A stretch of DNA of 64,000 bases from Candidatus Kapaibacterium sp. (GCA_026003495.1 BPHK01000001.1:2088001-2152000), one strand, 5' to 3'. Shown: positions 1 through 9,686, counted from the stretch's first letter. The notes: generated from the sequence alone by a model not told the origin. A program made the numbers and translations.

Positions 1-647
1 ACCTGGAAACAATCGCTGCCGGCCCAGTTGCAACGAATGCATATCTGGTCGCCGATTTGCACGCAAAGCTTGCAGTGCTCATTGATGCGCCGATGGATTC
101 AGCCCTCTGGTACCGCAGACGTCTTGCGGAAACTGGCCTTGCAGCTCAGGCGCTTTGGCTGACCCACACGCACTGGGACCATACAGCCGATGCAGCGACA
201 CTTGCGGCATCGCTCGGCATCCCCGTACTCGTCCATCCGCTCGATGCGTATCGGCTCCGCGATCCGAACGCACACACAGTCTTTCCACTGCCGCTGAAGC
301 TGGAAGCTGTTGATGTCGGCGGCTACGTGCATCATGGCGACGTGCTCGAGCTTGGCGCGCTCCGCTTCGAGGTACGCCACGTCCCCGGTCACACGGAAGG
401 GAGCGTCGTGTTCATCGAGCACAGTGCGCGGGCAGTCTTTTGCGGCGACACCCTCTTTGCGGGGAGCATCGGGCGAACTGATCTTCCAGGTGGTGACTAT
501 GAACAGCTCACCGCTTCGATTCATCGCGAGCTACTCTCGCTACCGGATGACTACGTCTGTTACCCCGGCCACATGGAGGCAACAACAATCGGAGAGGAAC
601 GCCGCTCGAATCCGTTTCTGCAGGACCAATCGCTCTTCCGCACATAA
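1..647 (+). CDS. MBL-fold metallo-hydrolase (glyoxalase II-like), 5' truncated by window edge
   Basis: The reading frame is open from the first codon (base 3), so the true start lies before the window; a TTG at 57 is internal. The visible product has the metallo-beta-lactamase zinc ligands in order: THTHWDH (HxHxDH), a GHTEGS motif, CGDTLF, GRTDLPGG and a terminal YPGH. The set GRTD plus short length matches the YcbL/glyoxalase II-like hydrolases, which cleave thioesters such as S-lactoylglutathione. The exact substrate is not readable from sequence. It is followed 13 bases later by an LptE-like gene on the same strand. Confidence 0.85.
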   Translation, partial: LETIAAGPVATNAYLVADLHAKLAVLIDAPMDSALWYRRRLAETGLAAQALWLTHTHWDHTADAATLAASLGIPVLVHPLDAYRLRDPNAHTVFPLPLKLEAVDVGGYVHHGDVLELGALRFEVRHVPGHTEGSVVFIEHSARAVFCGDTLFAGSIGRTDLPGGDYEQLTASIHRELLSLPDDYVCYPGHMEATTIGEERRSNPFLQDQSLFRT

Positions 648-660
648 GAGGACTGTGCAC

Positions 661-1191
661 GTGATGACAAAGTTTTCATTGTGTTGTCATTGCCAGCTTA
701 GGATTTGCCTGGTAAGTTTGCTGTTGAGCGTAGTGCTCATCGCTGGTGGGTGCTATTCGTTCACTGGTGGCAGCGTGCCCCCGCATTTGAAGACCATCGC
801 GATCGCAACAGTTACCGACCGCAGCAGCTTTGGGCAACCCATCTGGCGAGAAGTCGCCACTCAGCTGCTCATCGAGCGCTTTCGCAACGATAACACACTG
901 CAACTTGTCGATCGCGATGGCAACGCTGAGCTTCGAGCTGCACTCACAAGCATAACGGAAGAACCCGTTACGCTGCGGCCAGGCGAAATCGAACGCGAGC
1001 GGAAACTGCGCGTCAGTCTCGAGGTCGAGTACTTCGACGCCGTCAAAGGGCGCACCATTTTCCGCCGCACGTTCACCAGCGAACAGTTCTTCCCAATTGC
1101 GCAGGCTGCCACCGCCCGCGACCAAGCGATTCGCACTGCGCTCGAACAAATCACCGCCGACGTGCTCTTGGCAGTCGTTAGCGATTGGTGA
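661..1191 (+). CDS. LptE-like LPS-assembly lipoprotein
   Basis: A 176-aa product with an N-terminal hydrophobic segment (about residues 14-27) ending in LIAGGC, a good lipobox, so it is probably acylated and anchored in the outer membrane. The mature N-terminus (CYSFTGGSVPPHLKTIAI) and the later VSLEVEYFD and RDQAIRTALEQI segments match the short LptE family of Bacteroidota/Chlorobiota. LptE plugs the LptD barrel and helps insert lipopolysaccharide. GTG at 661 is chosen because GAGGA lies 8 nt upstream; ATG at 664 is the alternative. No lptD is visible here. Confidence 0.7.
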   Translation: MMTKFSLCCHCQLRICLVSLLLSVVLIAGGCYSFTGGSVPPHLKTIAIATVTDRSSFGQPIWREVATQLLIERFRNDNTLQLVDRDGNAELRAALTSITEEPVTLRPGEIERERKLRVSLEVEYFDAVKGRTIFRRTFTSEQFFPIAQAATARDQAIRTALEQITADVLLAVVSDW

Positions 1192-1209
1192 ACGTTCCAG
1201 CAGACAAGT

Positions 1210-2751
1210 ATGCTTTTCCTTGAAGACATTGCCGATCTGGTCGTCGCAGTGTACGTTGCTTCGCTCATCGTGCTCTTTGCATTTGGAGTCCATAGCTTGG
1301 TGATGCTCTACTACTATCGCCGTACTGCATCGCAGTCCCCCACGCCGCCGGTCGAAATGCTCGATCCGCTTCCAGTGGTGACGGTACAGCTACCGATCTA
1401 CAACGAGGTGTACGTCGTCGAACGCTTGCTCGATGTAGTCACCCAGCTGGACTACCCACGCGACAAGCTCGAAATCCAAGTGCTCGACGACTCTACTGAC
1501 GAAACGCAGCACATCGCGCAGCGACGCGTCGAGTACTATCGCCAGCAAGGGTTCGACATTACCTACATCCACCGCACCGAGCGCACTGGCTATAAGGCGG
1601 GTGCACTGCGTCACGGCTTAGCCATGGCACGCGGGGAATTCATCGCAATCTTCGACGCAGACTTTGTTCCAAAGCCAGATTTTCTCAAGCGGACGCTCCC
1701 GTTCTTTGCCGATCCACGAGTCGGAATGGTGCAAACACGCTGGGAGCACCTCAACGAAAACTACTCGCTGCTGACGCAAGCGCAGGCACTTGCGCTCGAC
1801 GGGCATTTTGTCATCGAGCAGCAGGTACGCTACAAAGCAGGCTTTTTCATCAACTTCAACGGCACTGCTGGTATCTGGCGCCGCACGTGCATCGAAGATG
1901 CTGGCAACTGGCACAGCGACACACTTGCAGAAGATCTCGACTTGAGCTATCGCGCACAACTGCGGGGCTGGCGCTTTGTGTTCTTAGCCGACGTCACCTC
2001 GCCGGCCGAGCTCCCAGCAGACATCAACGCACTCAAATCACAGCAATTCCGCTGGACCAAGGGTGCTGTCGAAGTTGCCAAAAAACTCCTCCCTGCAGTG
2101 TGGCGTGCTCGTTTGCCTTTGCGCGTCAAACTCGAAGCAACCGTGCACTTGACCAGCAACATTGTCTTCCCGTTCATCCTCCTTGTTGCGCTGCTCAACT
2201 TACCGATGGTGCTCATCAAGAACCTCGTCGGCGGCTACGACGAACTCTTTACGCTGATGTCCATCTTCGTCATTGCATCGGTCGGCACCTTCCTGTTCTA
2301 CCTTTACTCTCAACGCACCATCCACGAGGATTGGCAGCGACGGGTGTTGCTCTTCCCGCTTTTTATGGCGGGAAGCATGGGGCTTGCCATCAACAACACA
2401 AAGGCGGTCCTCGAAGCGCTCTTCGGCAAACGCTCGGAGTTCACACGCACACCGAAGTATCGCATCCTCTCGACGACCGACGATTGGCGGACGCGCAAGT
2501 ACGCTCGCACGCGCCTTCGCGGTTCGGTGGTGCTTGAGCTGCTCGTAGGCGTGTACTTTCTGGCAAGCATTTTCATCTCCCTCTCGTATAGAGAGCTGGC
2601 AGCGCTTCCTTTCCAGCTTCTGTTTCTGCTCGGCTTCGGTGGGATTGGCTGGCTTTCGCTCGCACACTGGCTGGAAGCGCGGCGCCTTACTCCAACAGGC
2701 GCAGCAACACCTCGTGCAGTGCTGGCAGCACTGGGGCAGACGACGAAGTAA
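1210..2751 (+). CDS. Processive family 2 glycosyltransferase (cellulose/mannan synthase-like membrane protein)
   Basis: A 513-aa membrane glycosyltransferase. There is one N-terminal transmembrane segment (about residues 8-35), then a GT2 catalytic domain: D149-A-D151 binds the nucleotide sugar and metal, E241-D242 carries the catalytic base region, and Q278-QF-R281-W282 is the QxxRW signature of processive beta-glycan synthases. Several C-terminal membrane helices (about 315-345, 355-375, 385-410, 440-490) would form the export channel. This resembles CslA/BcsA-like enzymes that make beta-linked polysaccharide while secreting it. No PilZ domain is seen, and the polymer is unknown. The 3' end overlaps the convergent lysC by 65 bases. 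Confidence 0.8.
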   Translation: MLFLEDIADLVVAVYVASLIVLFAFGVHSLVMLYYYRRTASQSPTPPVEMLDPLPVVTVQLPIYNEVYVVERLLDVVTQLDYPRDKLEIQVLDDSTDETQHIAQRRVEYYRQQGFDITYIHRTERTGYKAGALRHGLAMARGEFIAIFDADFVPKPDFLKRTLPFFADPRVGMVQTRWEHLNENYSLLTQAQALALDGHFVIEQQVRYKAGFFINFNGTAGIWRRTCIEDAGNWHSDTLAEDLDLSYRAQLRGWRFVFLADVTSPAELPADINALKSQQFRWTKGAVEVAKKLLPAVWRARLPLRVKLEATVHLTSNIVFPFILLVALLNLPMVLIKNLVGGYDELFTLMSIFVIASVGTFLFYLYSQRTIHEDWQRRVLLFPLFMAGSMGLAINNTKAVLEALFGKRSEFTRTPKYRILSTTDDWRTRKYARTRLRGSVVLELLVGVYFLASIFISLSYRELAALPFQLLFLLGFGGIGWLSLAHWLEARRLTPTGAATPRAVLAALGQTTK

Positions 2752-3988
2752 TCGCACTAGCGAGAACGTCCCGTTCGGTAAACGAGACAGCCATCGCTTC
2801 GATGCCAGCGATTTCTGCAATGTGGCGCACAAGATCCGAGCGCCGAGACTGCGCCTTCCATCGCGCCCAGACCCGGACGTACTGGCACTGATGCACCGAA
2901 GCATGGTGACGGTAGCCCAAAAGTGCTCCAGGTTCGCCCACAAGGAACGCATTTCCTCCGAACTCGACCGCTGAAACGATCGTCCGGCTCGGTGGGTGCT
3001 CCAGAAGGTGAGTTTTCTCGCTCCTGGCCAGCTGGACGCACTCAAGCACATCACACATGACAACGAACGGACTGTCCCCATCTTCCTGTTCGGCATCAAT
3101 CTGCGTTCCTTCGTTACTCGAAGCATCGAGTGCGGTAATGCGGAGCCTGCTCGTCGCCGCACGAAGCGGCGCAATCATCGTGGGGAAAAGCAGCTTCAGC
3201 CCCGCGCGGGCAAGACGCTCGGCATCGTCGTAGTGGAGGTGATCAATCCGCCGAGCGGAGGCAACCTCCATTGGATCAGCAGTGAAGATTCCTGACACCG
3301 GTGTATAGAGCACAAGTTCGCGTGCACTGAGCTGCCGAGCAAGCAAGGCCGCCGTAAGCGTCGAGCTTTCTTTCCCCATCGTCGTTGTCTCTCCATCGAG
3401 CGTTGCACCGACGAAGCCTTCGGTGAGGATGTAGTCTGCACGATCGAATGCTGGCAGCAGTCGTTGCCGGACACGCTCGGCGATGGCATCCTCCAGCGGT
3501 GCGGCATTGCCGAAGGCTGCATCGGTCATGATCAGCTCGGAAGCGGGAAGAGTAGCAACTGACAGCCCGCGCTGCGAGAGAGCATTGTGGACCAAGTGAA
3601 GCGCTAACTTTTCGCCGACACTCACGATGCGATCGAGGGTGCGCGGGGTCAGTTCGCCGGTGAGCGACACTCCGCGCAGAAGCCGCTCGGTCCGCTGCTG
3701 CAGTTCACCGGCGAGCATCGCAAGCGCCTGGCGTATTGCTGAGTCGCTGAGCACCACGCCGGCAAGCTCCTCGTGGTGCCGCACGATACAGCCGAGCACC
3801 TCGAGCGCCTCCGCTAGCTGGCGCTGCTCGGCAAGACGCGCGGCCTGTTCGAGCTGACGCGTTACCATCGGCAGCGCAGAGACGACCACCACCGCCGGTG
3901 GCGGATGATGTGCAGCCAGACGCGCGGCCAGACGCTCGAAATCTTTCGCAGTGCGAAGCGTGGAGCCACCGATTTTGATGACATTCAT
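2687..3988 (-). CDS. lysC: Aspartate kinase
   Basis: A 433-aa aspartokinase, first enzyme of lysine, threonine and methionine biosynthesis. The N-terminal KIGGSTLRTAKDFERLA matches the usual K-F/I-GG-S/T start of the amino-acid kinase fold. The motif GFVGATLDGETTTMGKESST replaces the common GRGGSD with KESST, as seen in Bacteroidota aspartate kinases. The region after residue about 300 would hold the ACT regulatory domain. The start overlaps the APC permease stop by 4 bases (ATGA), implying translational coupling. Monofunctional: no homoserine dehydrogenase domain follows. Confidence 0.88.
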   Translation of the reverse strand: MNVIKIGGSTLRTAKDFERLAARLAAHHPPPAVVVVSALPMVTRQLEQAARLAEQRQLAEALEVLGCIVRHHEELAGVVLSDSAIRQALAMLAGELQQRTERLLRGVSLTGELTPRTLDRIVSVGEKLALHLVHNALSQRGLSVATLPASELIMTDAAFGNAAPLEDAIAERVRQRLLPAFDRADYILTEGFVGATLDGETTTMGKESSTLTAALLARQLSARELVLYTPVSGIFTADPMEVASARRIDHLHYDDAERLARAGLKLLFPTMIAPLRAATSRLRITALDASSNEGTQIDAEQEDGDSPFVVMCDVLECVQLARSEKTHLLEHPPSRTIVSAVEFGGNAFLVGEPGALLGYRHHASVHQCQYVRVWARWKAQSRRSDLVRHIAEIAGIEAMAVSFTERDVLASAITSSSAPVLPALHEVLLRLLE

Positions 3989-5337
3989 CGCAGGTCACTC
4001 ATTGGTGAGCGCTCGGCGAGACCGTCGAACGGGAACCAGCTATTGAGCCGTGCCACGAGAAAATAGACAACCACCCCCACTGCGAGCACACCGAGCCCCG
4101 TTGCAATTGCCGTGGGCGGACGCACCGCAAACAGCCATACCCACAGCGCAATTGCCACGATCGCCGGCAGTGGATAGAACGCCATACGGAAGGGGAACCG
4201 TGCCTGCCGGTTGCGTCGGTGATAGAGCAGCAAGCCGACTGCTTGCCCGACAAACTGAACGAGGATGCGGAGCGTAAGGATACTTGCCACAACCATGCGC
4301 AGCCCATCGAACACCAGCACCAGGATCATAGAAATGCTGCCAATTGCAAGCAGCGACACATGGGGGAAATTCTTCGTCGGATGGAGCCGCGCAAAAAAGC
4401 GGAAGAAGTTCCCATCGCGAGCTGCTGCATAGGGAATGCGCGAGTATCCCAGCACAACCGAGTAGAGCGAACTGAGCGCAACGATGAGCACGAGAACGGT
4501 CGCTATCACCGCGGCGCTCTGCCCCCAAACTCGCTCGATCGCTATGCTGACGATGAACTGATCCGGCCGCGACTCCCTCCAGCTGACAAGACTCTCGACC
4601 GAAAGCTGCATCGCGACGTAGAGCGTGGTCACAATCGCAATCGAAGCGAACATGCTCCGTGGGATGGTTTTCTCCGGCTCGATGACTTCCGCGCCCAAAT
4701 GGCAGACGTTGTAGTACCCCAAAATCGCATAGACGCTGCTCTGCATTGCCTCGCCCAACCCACCCAGGCGACCGATCGAGCGAGGAATGTCGCCGAGGAA
4801 CGACCAATCGCCGCCAACAACACCCGCAACGATGACCCACACGAGCGTGCCGATGACCACAACTCCCAACCCCAGTGAAATTCTGCCGATCGTTTCGATC
4901 CGCCGATAGAGCGCTGCGATGATGAGCACAATGACCACTGCAGCAACAGCTTTCCTCTCCCACCCTCCCGACAGCGGCACAAGGTACTGTACGTAGTTGG
5001 TAAAGCCAATCGCGCCGGAGGCGACAACGAACGACGACTGGAACACCGTCTGCCAGATGAACAGAAACGCCACCACACGCCCCCAACGCTCTGGGCCGTA
5101 GAGTACACGCAGGAACGCATAGCTACCGCCTGCTTCTGGGAATGCTGCGCCAAGCTCTGCCCATACCATCGCATCGGCGTAGGCCAGCAGCGCACCGATA
5201 ATCCACGCCAGCACCGCGTGCGGCCCGCCCATTGCCGCCATCACCGAGGACATGACGATGAACGGCCCGATGCCGACCATGTCAATGACATTGAGCGCCG
5301 TGGTGTGCGCCACCGTCAGCCGCCGCTGCAACCCCAT
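3985..5337 (-). CDS. APC-superfamily amino acid permease
   Basis: A 450-aa integral membrane protein with about 12 hydrophobic segments. The N-terminal VIDMVGIGPFIVMSS is the substrate-binding TM1 motif (GxG-type unwound helix) of APC transporters, and WAELGAAFPEAGGSYAF is the conserved TM2-loop region. It should import or exchange an amino acid or polyamine; the substrate is not predictable. ATG at 5337 was chosen over an upstream in-frame start at 5373 because it forms a TGATG overlap with the ccmB stop. The stop codon overlaps the lysC start (ATGA), so ccmB, this gene and lysC are likely one transcript. Confidence 0.85.
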   Translation of the reverse strand: MGLQRRLTVAHTTALNVIDMVGIGPFIVMSSVMAAMGGPHAVLAWIIGALLAYADAMVWAELGAAFPEAGGSYAFLRVLYGPERWGRVVAFLFIWQTVFQSSFVVASGAIGFTNYVQYLVPLSGGWERKAVAAVVIVLIIAALYRRIETIGRISLGLGVVVIGTLVWVIVAGVVGGDWSFLGDIPRSIGRLGGLGEAMQSSVYAILGYYNVCHLGAEVIEPEKTIPRSMFASIAIVTTLYVAMQLSVESLVSWRESRPDQFIVSIAIERVWGQSAAVIATVLVLIVALSSLYSVVLGYSRIPYAAARDGNFFRFFARLHPTKNFPHVSLLAIGSISMILVLVFDGLRMVVASILTLRILVQFVGQAVGLLLYHRRNRQARFPFRMAFYPLPAIVAIALWVWLFAVRPPTAIATGLGVLAVGVVVYFLVARLNSWFPFDGLAERSPMSDLR

Positions 5338-6005
5338 CAGTTCCGACTCCACACGAGGGGGAATAGCCACCACGCAACGATGCTGACCATGAGCATGTAG
5401 AGCAGCATGATTCCAAGCTCAGGTGCAATCGCGCCAAGACCGCCACCAGCAAGCGCTGTCGCAACTGACTCCACCCCGAGGAACAAAATCGGCAGCACAA
5501 TCGGGAACGCTATTGCCGCGAACACCCAACCGCGCATCTGCGTCGCTGCAACGATCGCTGCCAGCAGCGAGGTTGCGCCACCGATTGCCGCGCAGCCAGC
5601 GAGCATCGCAACCGCAACGGCCACTGCGAAGGGAATCAACCCCACCAGTGTCATAAGGAGCCACTGGCTCAAACCCACCGCCATCACCCAGACGATTGCG
5701 CTTGCGAGCTTGCCCCAATAGACCGCATCGTTCGGCGCTGTGTGCATCAGGTAGAGCAACGTCCCACGATCCTGCTCGATCGTGTAGGAACGGGCAACGG
5801 TCATCATCGCAGCAAAGTAGAGCACCACCCACACTAACCCAGCGCGAACGTCCGCATCGAGTGCTACGGGCGGGAATGCAAAGAGCACAACGAGCACCGC
5901 CCCGACGACAAAGTATGCTTCTGCCGCTACCCACTGGCGAGTGCGGCGAAGACTGAGCACTTCTTTACGGAGGATTGCCCAAAGTGCGCTATGCCACACG
6001 ATCAT
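5337..6005 (-). CDS. ccmB: Cytochrome c maturation protein CcmB
   Basis: A 222-aa protein with about six hydrophobic helices. The segment ARSYTIEQDRGTL is typical of CcmB, the permease of the CcmAB ABC transporter of cytochrome c maturation system I, which works with CcmC/D to release holo-CcmE. Length agrees with the family (about 220 aa). No ccmA, ccmC or ccmE lies next to it; downstream genes are an amino acid permease and aspartate kinase, an unusual context. If functional, its partners must be encoded elsewhere. Confidence 0.82.
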   Translation of the reverse strand: MIVWHSALWAILRKEVLSLRRTRQWVAAEAYFVVGAVLVVLFAFPPVALDADVRAGLVWVVLYFAAMMTVARSYTIEQDRGTLLYLMHTAPNDAVYWGKLASAIVWVMAVGLSQWLLMTLVGLIPFAVAVAVAMLAGCAAIGGATSLLAAIVAATQMRGWVFAAIAFPIVLPILFLGVESVATALAGGGLGAIAPELGIMLLYMLMVSIVAWWLFPLVWSRN

Positions 6006-6238
6006 GCTACCAAATTACCATGGAGTCAAGTTTTATCTGAAGAAACAATCTCCGTACCTCCTCATTTGGCAATGACTCAACGCACCAAACCTCTCCTAAA
6101 ACACTAAGCGGAAAAAAGCCCAATCTTTTCCTTCGACGGAACAGCACTGCTGTAAGCAGCACCCATCTTGGCATGCGGCGCTCGGTTCGGCTCGACTGCA
6201 GCCTGCGCTTGCCAGGCTAAAAGTTTCTCTCTGTTCGA

Positions 6239-7693
6239 TTAGCCAGCAAGCACACGATCAGGAACCGAAGTCTGCACAGAGTCGCACTGCGGGTGCGCTT
6301 CTACGCTCGCCAGCATCACAGCATGAGTGCCGTTGGTTGATTGCTGATTTGCTGCTGGCAGCGCTACGAAAAACGTCGCGCCCTTGCCAGGCTCCGATTC
6401 GCACCAGATGCATCCGCACATCGCTTCGACCATTCGCTTGGTTATCGAAAGCCCAAGTCCAGTGGAGCTTTCGCCGCCAGTCGGTTTGGCAGAGAGTCGT
6501 TGGAATGCACCAAAGAGCTTCGCCTGATCGCTTTCCGTCAGACCAGGTCCTTGGTCCCGGACGCAGAATGTAACCATGGCGTCCCTCCGATCGGCCAGGA
6601 AGATCTCAACGATCGAATTGAGTGGAGAAAATTTGATGGCATTCGAGATAAGGTTTTCCGCAACGTGGAGCACAAGGTTCGGATCGGCATGCACCATCGC
6701 CGTCTGATGCTCGAAGCAAAGCGTGATTCCTTTGGCAGCGCTCCGCGGTTGGAGCTGCTTGATCGCGGCAGCGAGAACCTCGCCGAGATCGAACGTCGAA
6801 CGCTTGACTTGGAAATTCCCCGTTTCGATCGCGTGGTGATCGAGGAATGTGCTGACGATCGACAGCATACGTTCGGCAGCGTCGGTCATCGTCTGGAGCG
6901 TTGCTTCGAACTGCTCAGGCGACATTCGGCGGCTGTAGCGCTGGAGCAGCTCCAGCTGGAGCTTGATTCCTGCCAGCGGATTTTTCAGATCGTGGGCAGC
7001 AATCGCTGTCAACTCGCTCCGCTCTCTGGCTACGAGGCGTAGTTCTTTGTTGGCGACTTCCAGCGAGCTGAGCGTATCGGCCAATTCCTCTTTCTGCGCT
7101 GCTAAACATGCTCTGGCTTCACGCAAGATGTGCTGAGCGACAAATTCGCGGCGTTCGCCAGTCTCGATAACATAACACGTAATCGCACCGATCGTGAGAG
7201 CCGACAGCAGCACAAGCTCGACACCAGCGACACCTCTCCAGTCACCACCGAGAAGGAGTGGATCAACGCCGATTCCAAACACGAGCACGGCGTACTCAGC
7301 TGCGAGCACTGCCGCACACGTGAGCGCAAGCCGCCAGTACGGTTTCGCAATGAACAACGTCAGCACAACCATCGGGAGCGAAACGACGTACGCGCGGTGC
7401 ACTGGATCTAACGGTGGCACTGCGGCAATGATCAGCAGCACGCTTGTTCCAAGCCACCACAGGTTGAGCGTGTAGAATCCCCGCAGCCCGCAGACGATGA
7501 GCGGATGCTTCCGAACTAGCCACAGCAGAAGGAGGGGCAGAATCTCGAGGAACCGCAGCGCTGCAACGATCCCCTGATTTGCAGAGATGCTCACCAGATC
7601 GAGCGCGCCAAATCCCAGCAGAATTGCGACACCTGGCAGCAGTCCCCAGGTGCTGATGAAGTCGTACTGGGAAACGATGGTTGCTCGATGCAA
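6239..7693 (-). CDS. Membrane sensor histidine kinase
   Basis: A 484-aa kinase. The N-terminal 180 residues hold about six hydrophobic helices without a recognised periplasmic sensor domain. A short linker or coiled coil (about 185-225) precedes the HisKA domain with H234 in AAHDLKNPLAG, then the HATPase domain with N-box ENLISNAIKFS, G1 box DQGPGL and G2 box STGLGLSI. It should autophosphorylate H234 and donate to a response regulator; none is adjacent, so it is an orphan here. The start is a TTG at 7693, as no in-frame ATG is close. The 233 bases to ccmB carry no gene. Confidence 0.85.
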   Translation of the reverse strand: MHRATIVSQYDFISTWGLLPGVAILLGFGALDLVSISANQGIVAALRFLEILPLLLLWLVRKHPLIVCGLRGFYTLNLWWLGTSVLLIIAAVPPLDPVHRAYVVSLPMVVLTLFIAKPYWRLALTCAAVLAAEYAVLVFGIGVDPLLLGGDWRGVAGVELVLLSALTIGAITCYVIETGERREFVAQHILREARACLAAQKEELADTLSSLEVANKELRLVARERSELTAIAAHDLKNPLAGIKLQLELLQRYSRRMSPEQFEATLQTMTDAAERMLSIVSTFLDHHAIETGNFQVKRSTFDLGEVLAAAIKQLQPRSAAKGITLCFEHQTAMVHADPNLVLHVAENLISNAIKFSPLNSIVEIFLADRRDAMVTFCVRDQGPGLTESDQAKLFGAFQRLSAKPTGGESSTGLGLSITKRMVEAMCGCIWCESEPGKGATFFVALPAANQQSTNGTHAVMLASVEAHPQCDSVQTSVPDRVLAG

Positions 7694-8129
7694 TACTTGT
7701 CACCCACTTTCACCCACCCTACGAGAGAAAAGCTTTTTTCTTTCGCAAATACTGTCAAAATTATGCGTTTTTCGCATGTACACTCAGGAAGAAACCTAGT
7801 TTTTTACTATGGCAGTTATAACAACTTTTCAGACTCACCTCTGACCTACAGACGCAATCACCATCATCACTGGATACATATTCAGGATACTCTTACGCAC
7901 AAAAGCTACTGGATATTGTTTCAGGGGATCGTTGTCTCGGAGGATCGTAATGTTCCAGCGATGTCGTTTTGCAATGAGTCAACCCAATGCACAGAGTGAA
8001 AGTGCCAGTGCTGTGCTGTACTCGCGTAGTTGAGTCGCGCAAGTGTAAGTGCTTCGGCAGGTCGTAACGCGACAAACCCTCCGCGGTACGCTTCCTCGTA
8101 ACTTTGTGAGCGGTACACATTCATTCTGT
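7694..8129. other. Intergenic region between histidine kinase and guaA
   Basis: 436 bases between divergent genes without a convincing ORF. The kinase-proximal half is AT-rich (A/T runs around 7731-7765 and 7795-7825) and probably holds the kinase promoter on the minus strand and the guaA promoter on the plus strand, though no clear element was found. The guaA-proximal part (about 7955-8100) is GC-rich and able to fold; see the separate entry. Confidence 0.5.
8020..8073 (+). promoter_or_regulatory. Possible structured RNA leader of guaA
   Basis: In the presumed guaA 5' leader, GTCGCG (8034-8039) can pair with CGCGAC (8068-8073), enclosing a TGC-TTCG-GCA mini-hairpin with a UUCG tetraloop (8050-8059). 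Two alternatives compete with it: ACTC (8020-8023) with GAGT (8032-8035), and GTCG (8061-8064) with CGAC (8070-8073). Mutually exclusive stems suggest a switchable leader, but no U-tract or known purine or guanidine riboswitch consensus is recognised. This is inference from base pairing only. Confidence 0.25.
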
Positions 8130-9686
8130 ATGATCCGGAACGAGCGCATTCTCATCATTGACTTTGGTTCGCAAGTAACCCAACTGATCGCGCGCCGCAT
8201 CCGTGAGTGCGGCGTCTATGCCGAGATCGTCCCATGCACTGCAGTAACGCTTGATGCACTGCTGGAAGCTCGACCGCGCGGCATCATTCTCTCCGGCGGA
8301 CCAGCAAGCGTCTATGCTCCGGACGCGCCTCGGCTCGAGTTCGACGTCCGCACGCTCGCAGAGCACCATGCCGTCCCAGTGCTCGGAATTTGCTACGGCT
8401 TGCAGCTCCTTGCCTACCAAGCCGGTGGGAGCGTCACCCCCGCCGAACGCCGGGAGTACGGCCGCGCCGAGTTATTCATTGAGCGCACCGATCCGCTCTT
8501 CGAAGGTGTGCCATCGCCGACGGTCGTCTGGATGAGCCATGGCGACGCCATCAGCCAGCTCCCGCAGGACTACGAGCCAATCGCGCGCACCGAGAACGCT
8601 CCCTACGCAGCAATCCGCCACCGGAGGCTTCCTCTCTGGGGATTGCAATTCCACCCCGAAGTGCACCACACCGCCGACGGCGCACGCATGCTCGAAAACT
8701 TCGCTCGTCGAATCGCCGGCGCAAGCGGCACGTGGACGCCCGAACACATTATCGCCACGACGATCGAGCAGATTCGCCATCAGGTCGGATCGCGCGGCGT
8801 ACTCTGCGCGTTGAGTGGCGGGGTAGATTCCACCGTTGCAGCAGTCCTGATCCACCGCGCAATCGGCGAGCAGCTCCACTGCATCCACGTTGATACCGGC
8901 TTGATGCGTGCTGGCGAAAGCCACACGATCGAACAGCTCTTCCGCGAGCATTTCGATATTCCCATCACCGTCGTCCATGCAGAGGAACTATTTCTGGAGC
9001 GTCTCCGCGGTGTGACTGATCCCGAAGAAAAGCGAAAAATTATCGGCCACACGTTCATCGAGGTCTTCGAGCGCGAGGCTGCACGCTTCCCCGACGTTGC
9101 ATTTCTGGCGCAAGGAACGCTCTATCCAGACGTCATCGAATCCCAGAGCGTTGCGGGCCCTTCAGCAACGATCAAGACCCACCACAACGTCGGCGGCTTG
9201 CCCGAGACGATGAACTTGCAGCTGGTGGAGCCCTTCCGCGAGCTGTTCAAAGACGAGGTCCGCGCAATCGGTCGTGCGCTCGGAGTACCCCAGTGGTTCC
9301 TGGAACGTCACCCCTTCCCCGGTCCTGGGCTTGCTATCCGCATCATCGGTGAGGTCACGCACGAGCGGCTCGAGCTGCTCCGCAAGGCCGACGATATCTA
9401 CATCACCGAACTCCGCGCTGCCGGGCTTTACACTGAGATTTGGCAAGCGTTCGCGGTGCTGGTGCCAATTCAAACCGTCGGCGTCATGGGCGATAGCCGC
9501 ACCTATGAACATCTGTGCGTGTTGCGCGCTGTCACCAGCACCGACGGCATGACCGCCGATTGGTACCCAATGCCACACGAACTCCTCGGCCGTCTAGCAA
9601 ACCGCATTACCAGCCAGGTGCGCGGCATCAACCGCGTCTGCTACGATATCACCTCCAAGCCCCCTGCGACCATCGAGTGGGAGTAG
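8130..9686 (+). CDS. guaA: GMP synthase (glutamine-hydrolysing)
   Basis: A 518-aa enzyme converting XMP to GMP with ATP and glutamine, the last step of guanine nucleotide synthesis. The class I glutamine amidotransferase domain is at the N-terminus (LIIDFGSQVTQLIARRIRE; nucleophile Cys in LGICYGLQLLAY; His/Glu in LQFHPEVHH). The ATP pyrophosphatase P-loop is LSGGVDSTVAAVL, and the C-terminal dimerisation domain ends CYDITSKPPATIEWE, the canonical GuaA tail. ATG at 8130 directly precedes the conserved amidotransferase start; upstream in-frame codons are judged untranslated. plsY starts 2 bases after the stop. Confidence 0.97.
   Translation: MIRNERILIIDFGSQVTQLIARRIRECGVYAEIVPCTAVTLDALLEARPRGIILSGGPASVYAPDAPRLEFDVRTLAEHHAVPVLGICYGLQLLAYQAGGSVTPAERREYGRAELFIERTDPLFEGVPSPTVVWMSHGDAISQLPQDYEPIARTENAPYAAIRHRRLPLWGLQFHPEVHHTADGARMLENFARRIAGASGTWTPEHIIATTIEQIRHQVGSRGVLCALSGGVDSTVAAVLIHRAIGEQLHCIHVDTGLMRAGESHTIEQLFREHFDIPITVVHAEELFLERLRGVTDPEEKRKIIGHTFIEVFEREAARFPDVAFLAQGTLYPDVIESQSVAGPSATIKTHHNVGGLPETMNLQLVEPFRELFKDEVRAIGRALGVPQWFLERHPFPGPGLAIRIIGEVTHERLELLRKADDIYITELRAAGLYTEIWQAFAVLVPIQTVGVMGDSRTYEHLCVLRAVTSTDGMTADWYPMPHELLGRLANRITSQVRGINRVCYDITSKPPATIEWE

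Noticed and set aside
310..660. In-frame extension of the LptE gene upstream to 310
   Set aside because: It lies inside the metallo-hydrolase gene and would bury the lipoprotein signal peptide; the GTG/ATG at 661/664 fits better.
7955..8100. Fragment resembling the P11-P12 region of RNase P RNA upstream of guaA
   Set aside because: The universally conserved GAGGAAAGTCC start and the 3' core are missing, and guaA begins too soon for a full RNA.
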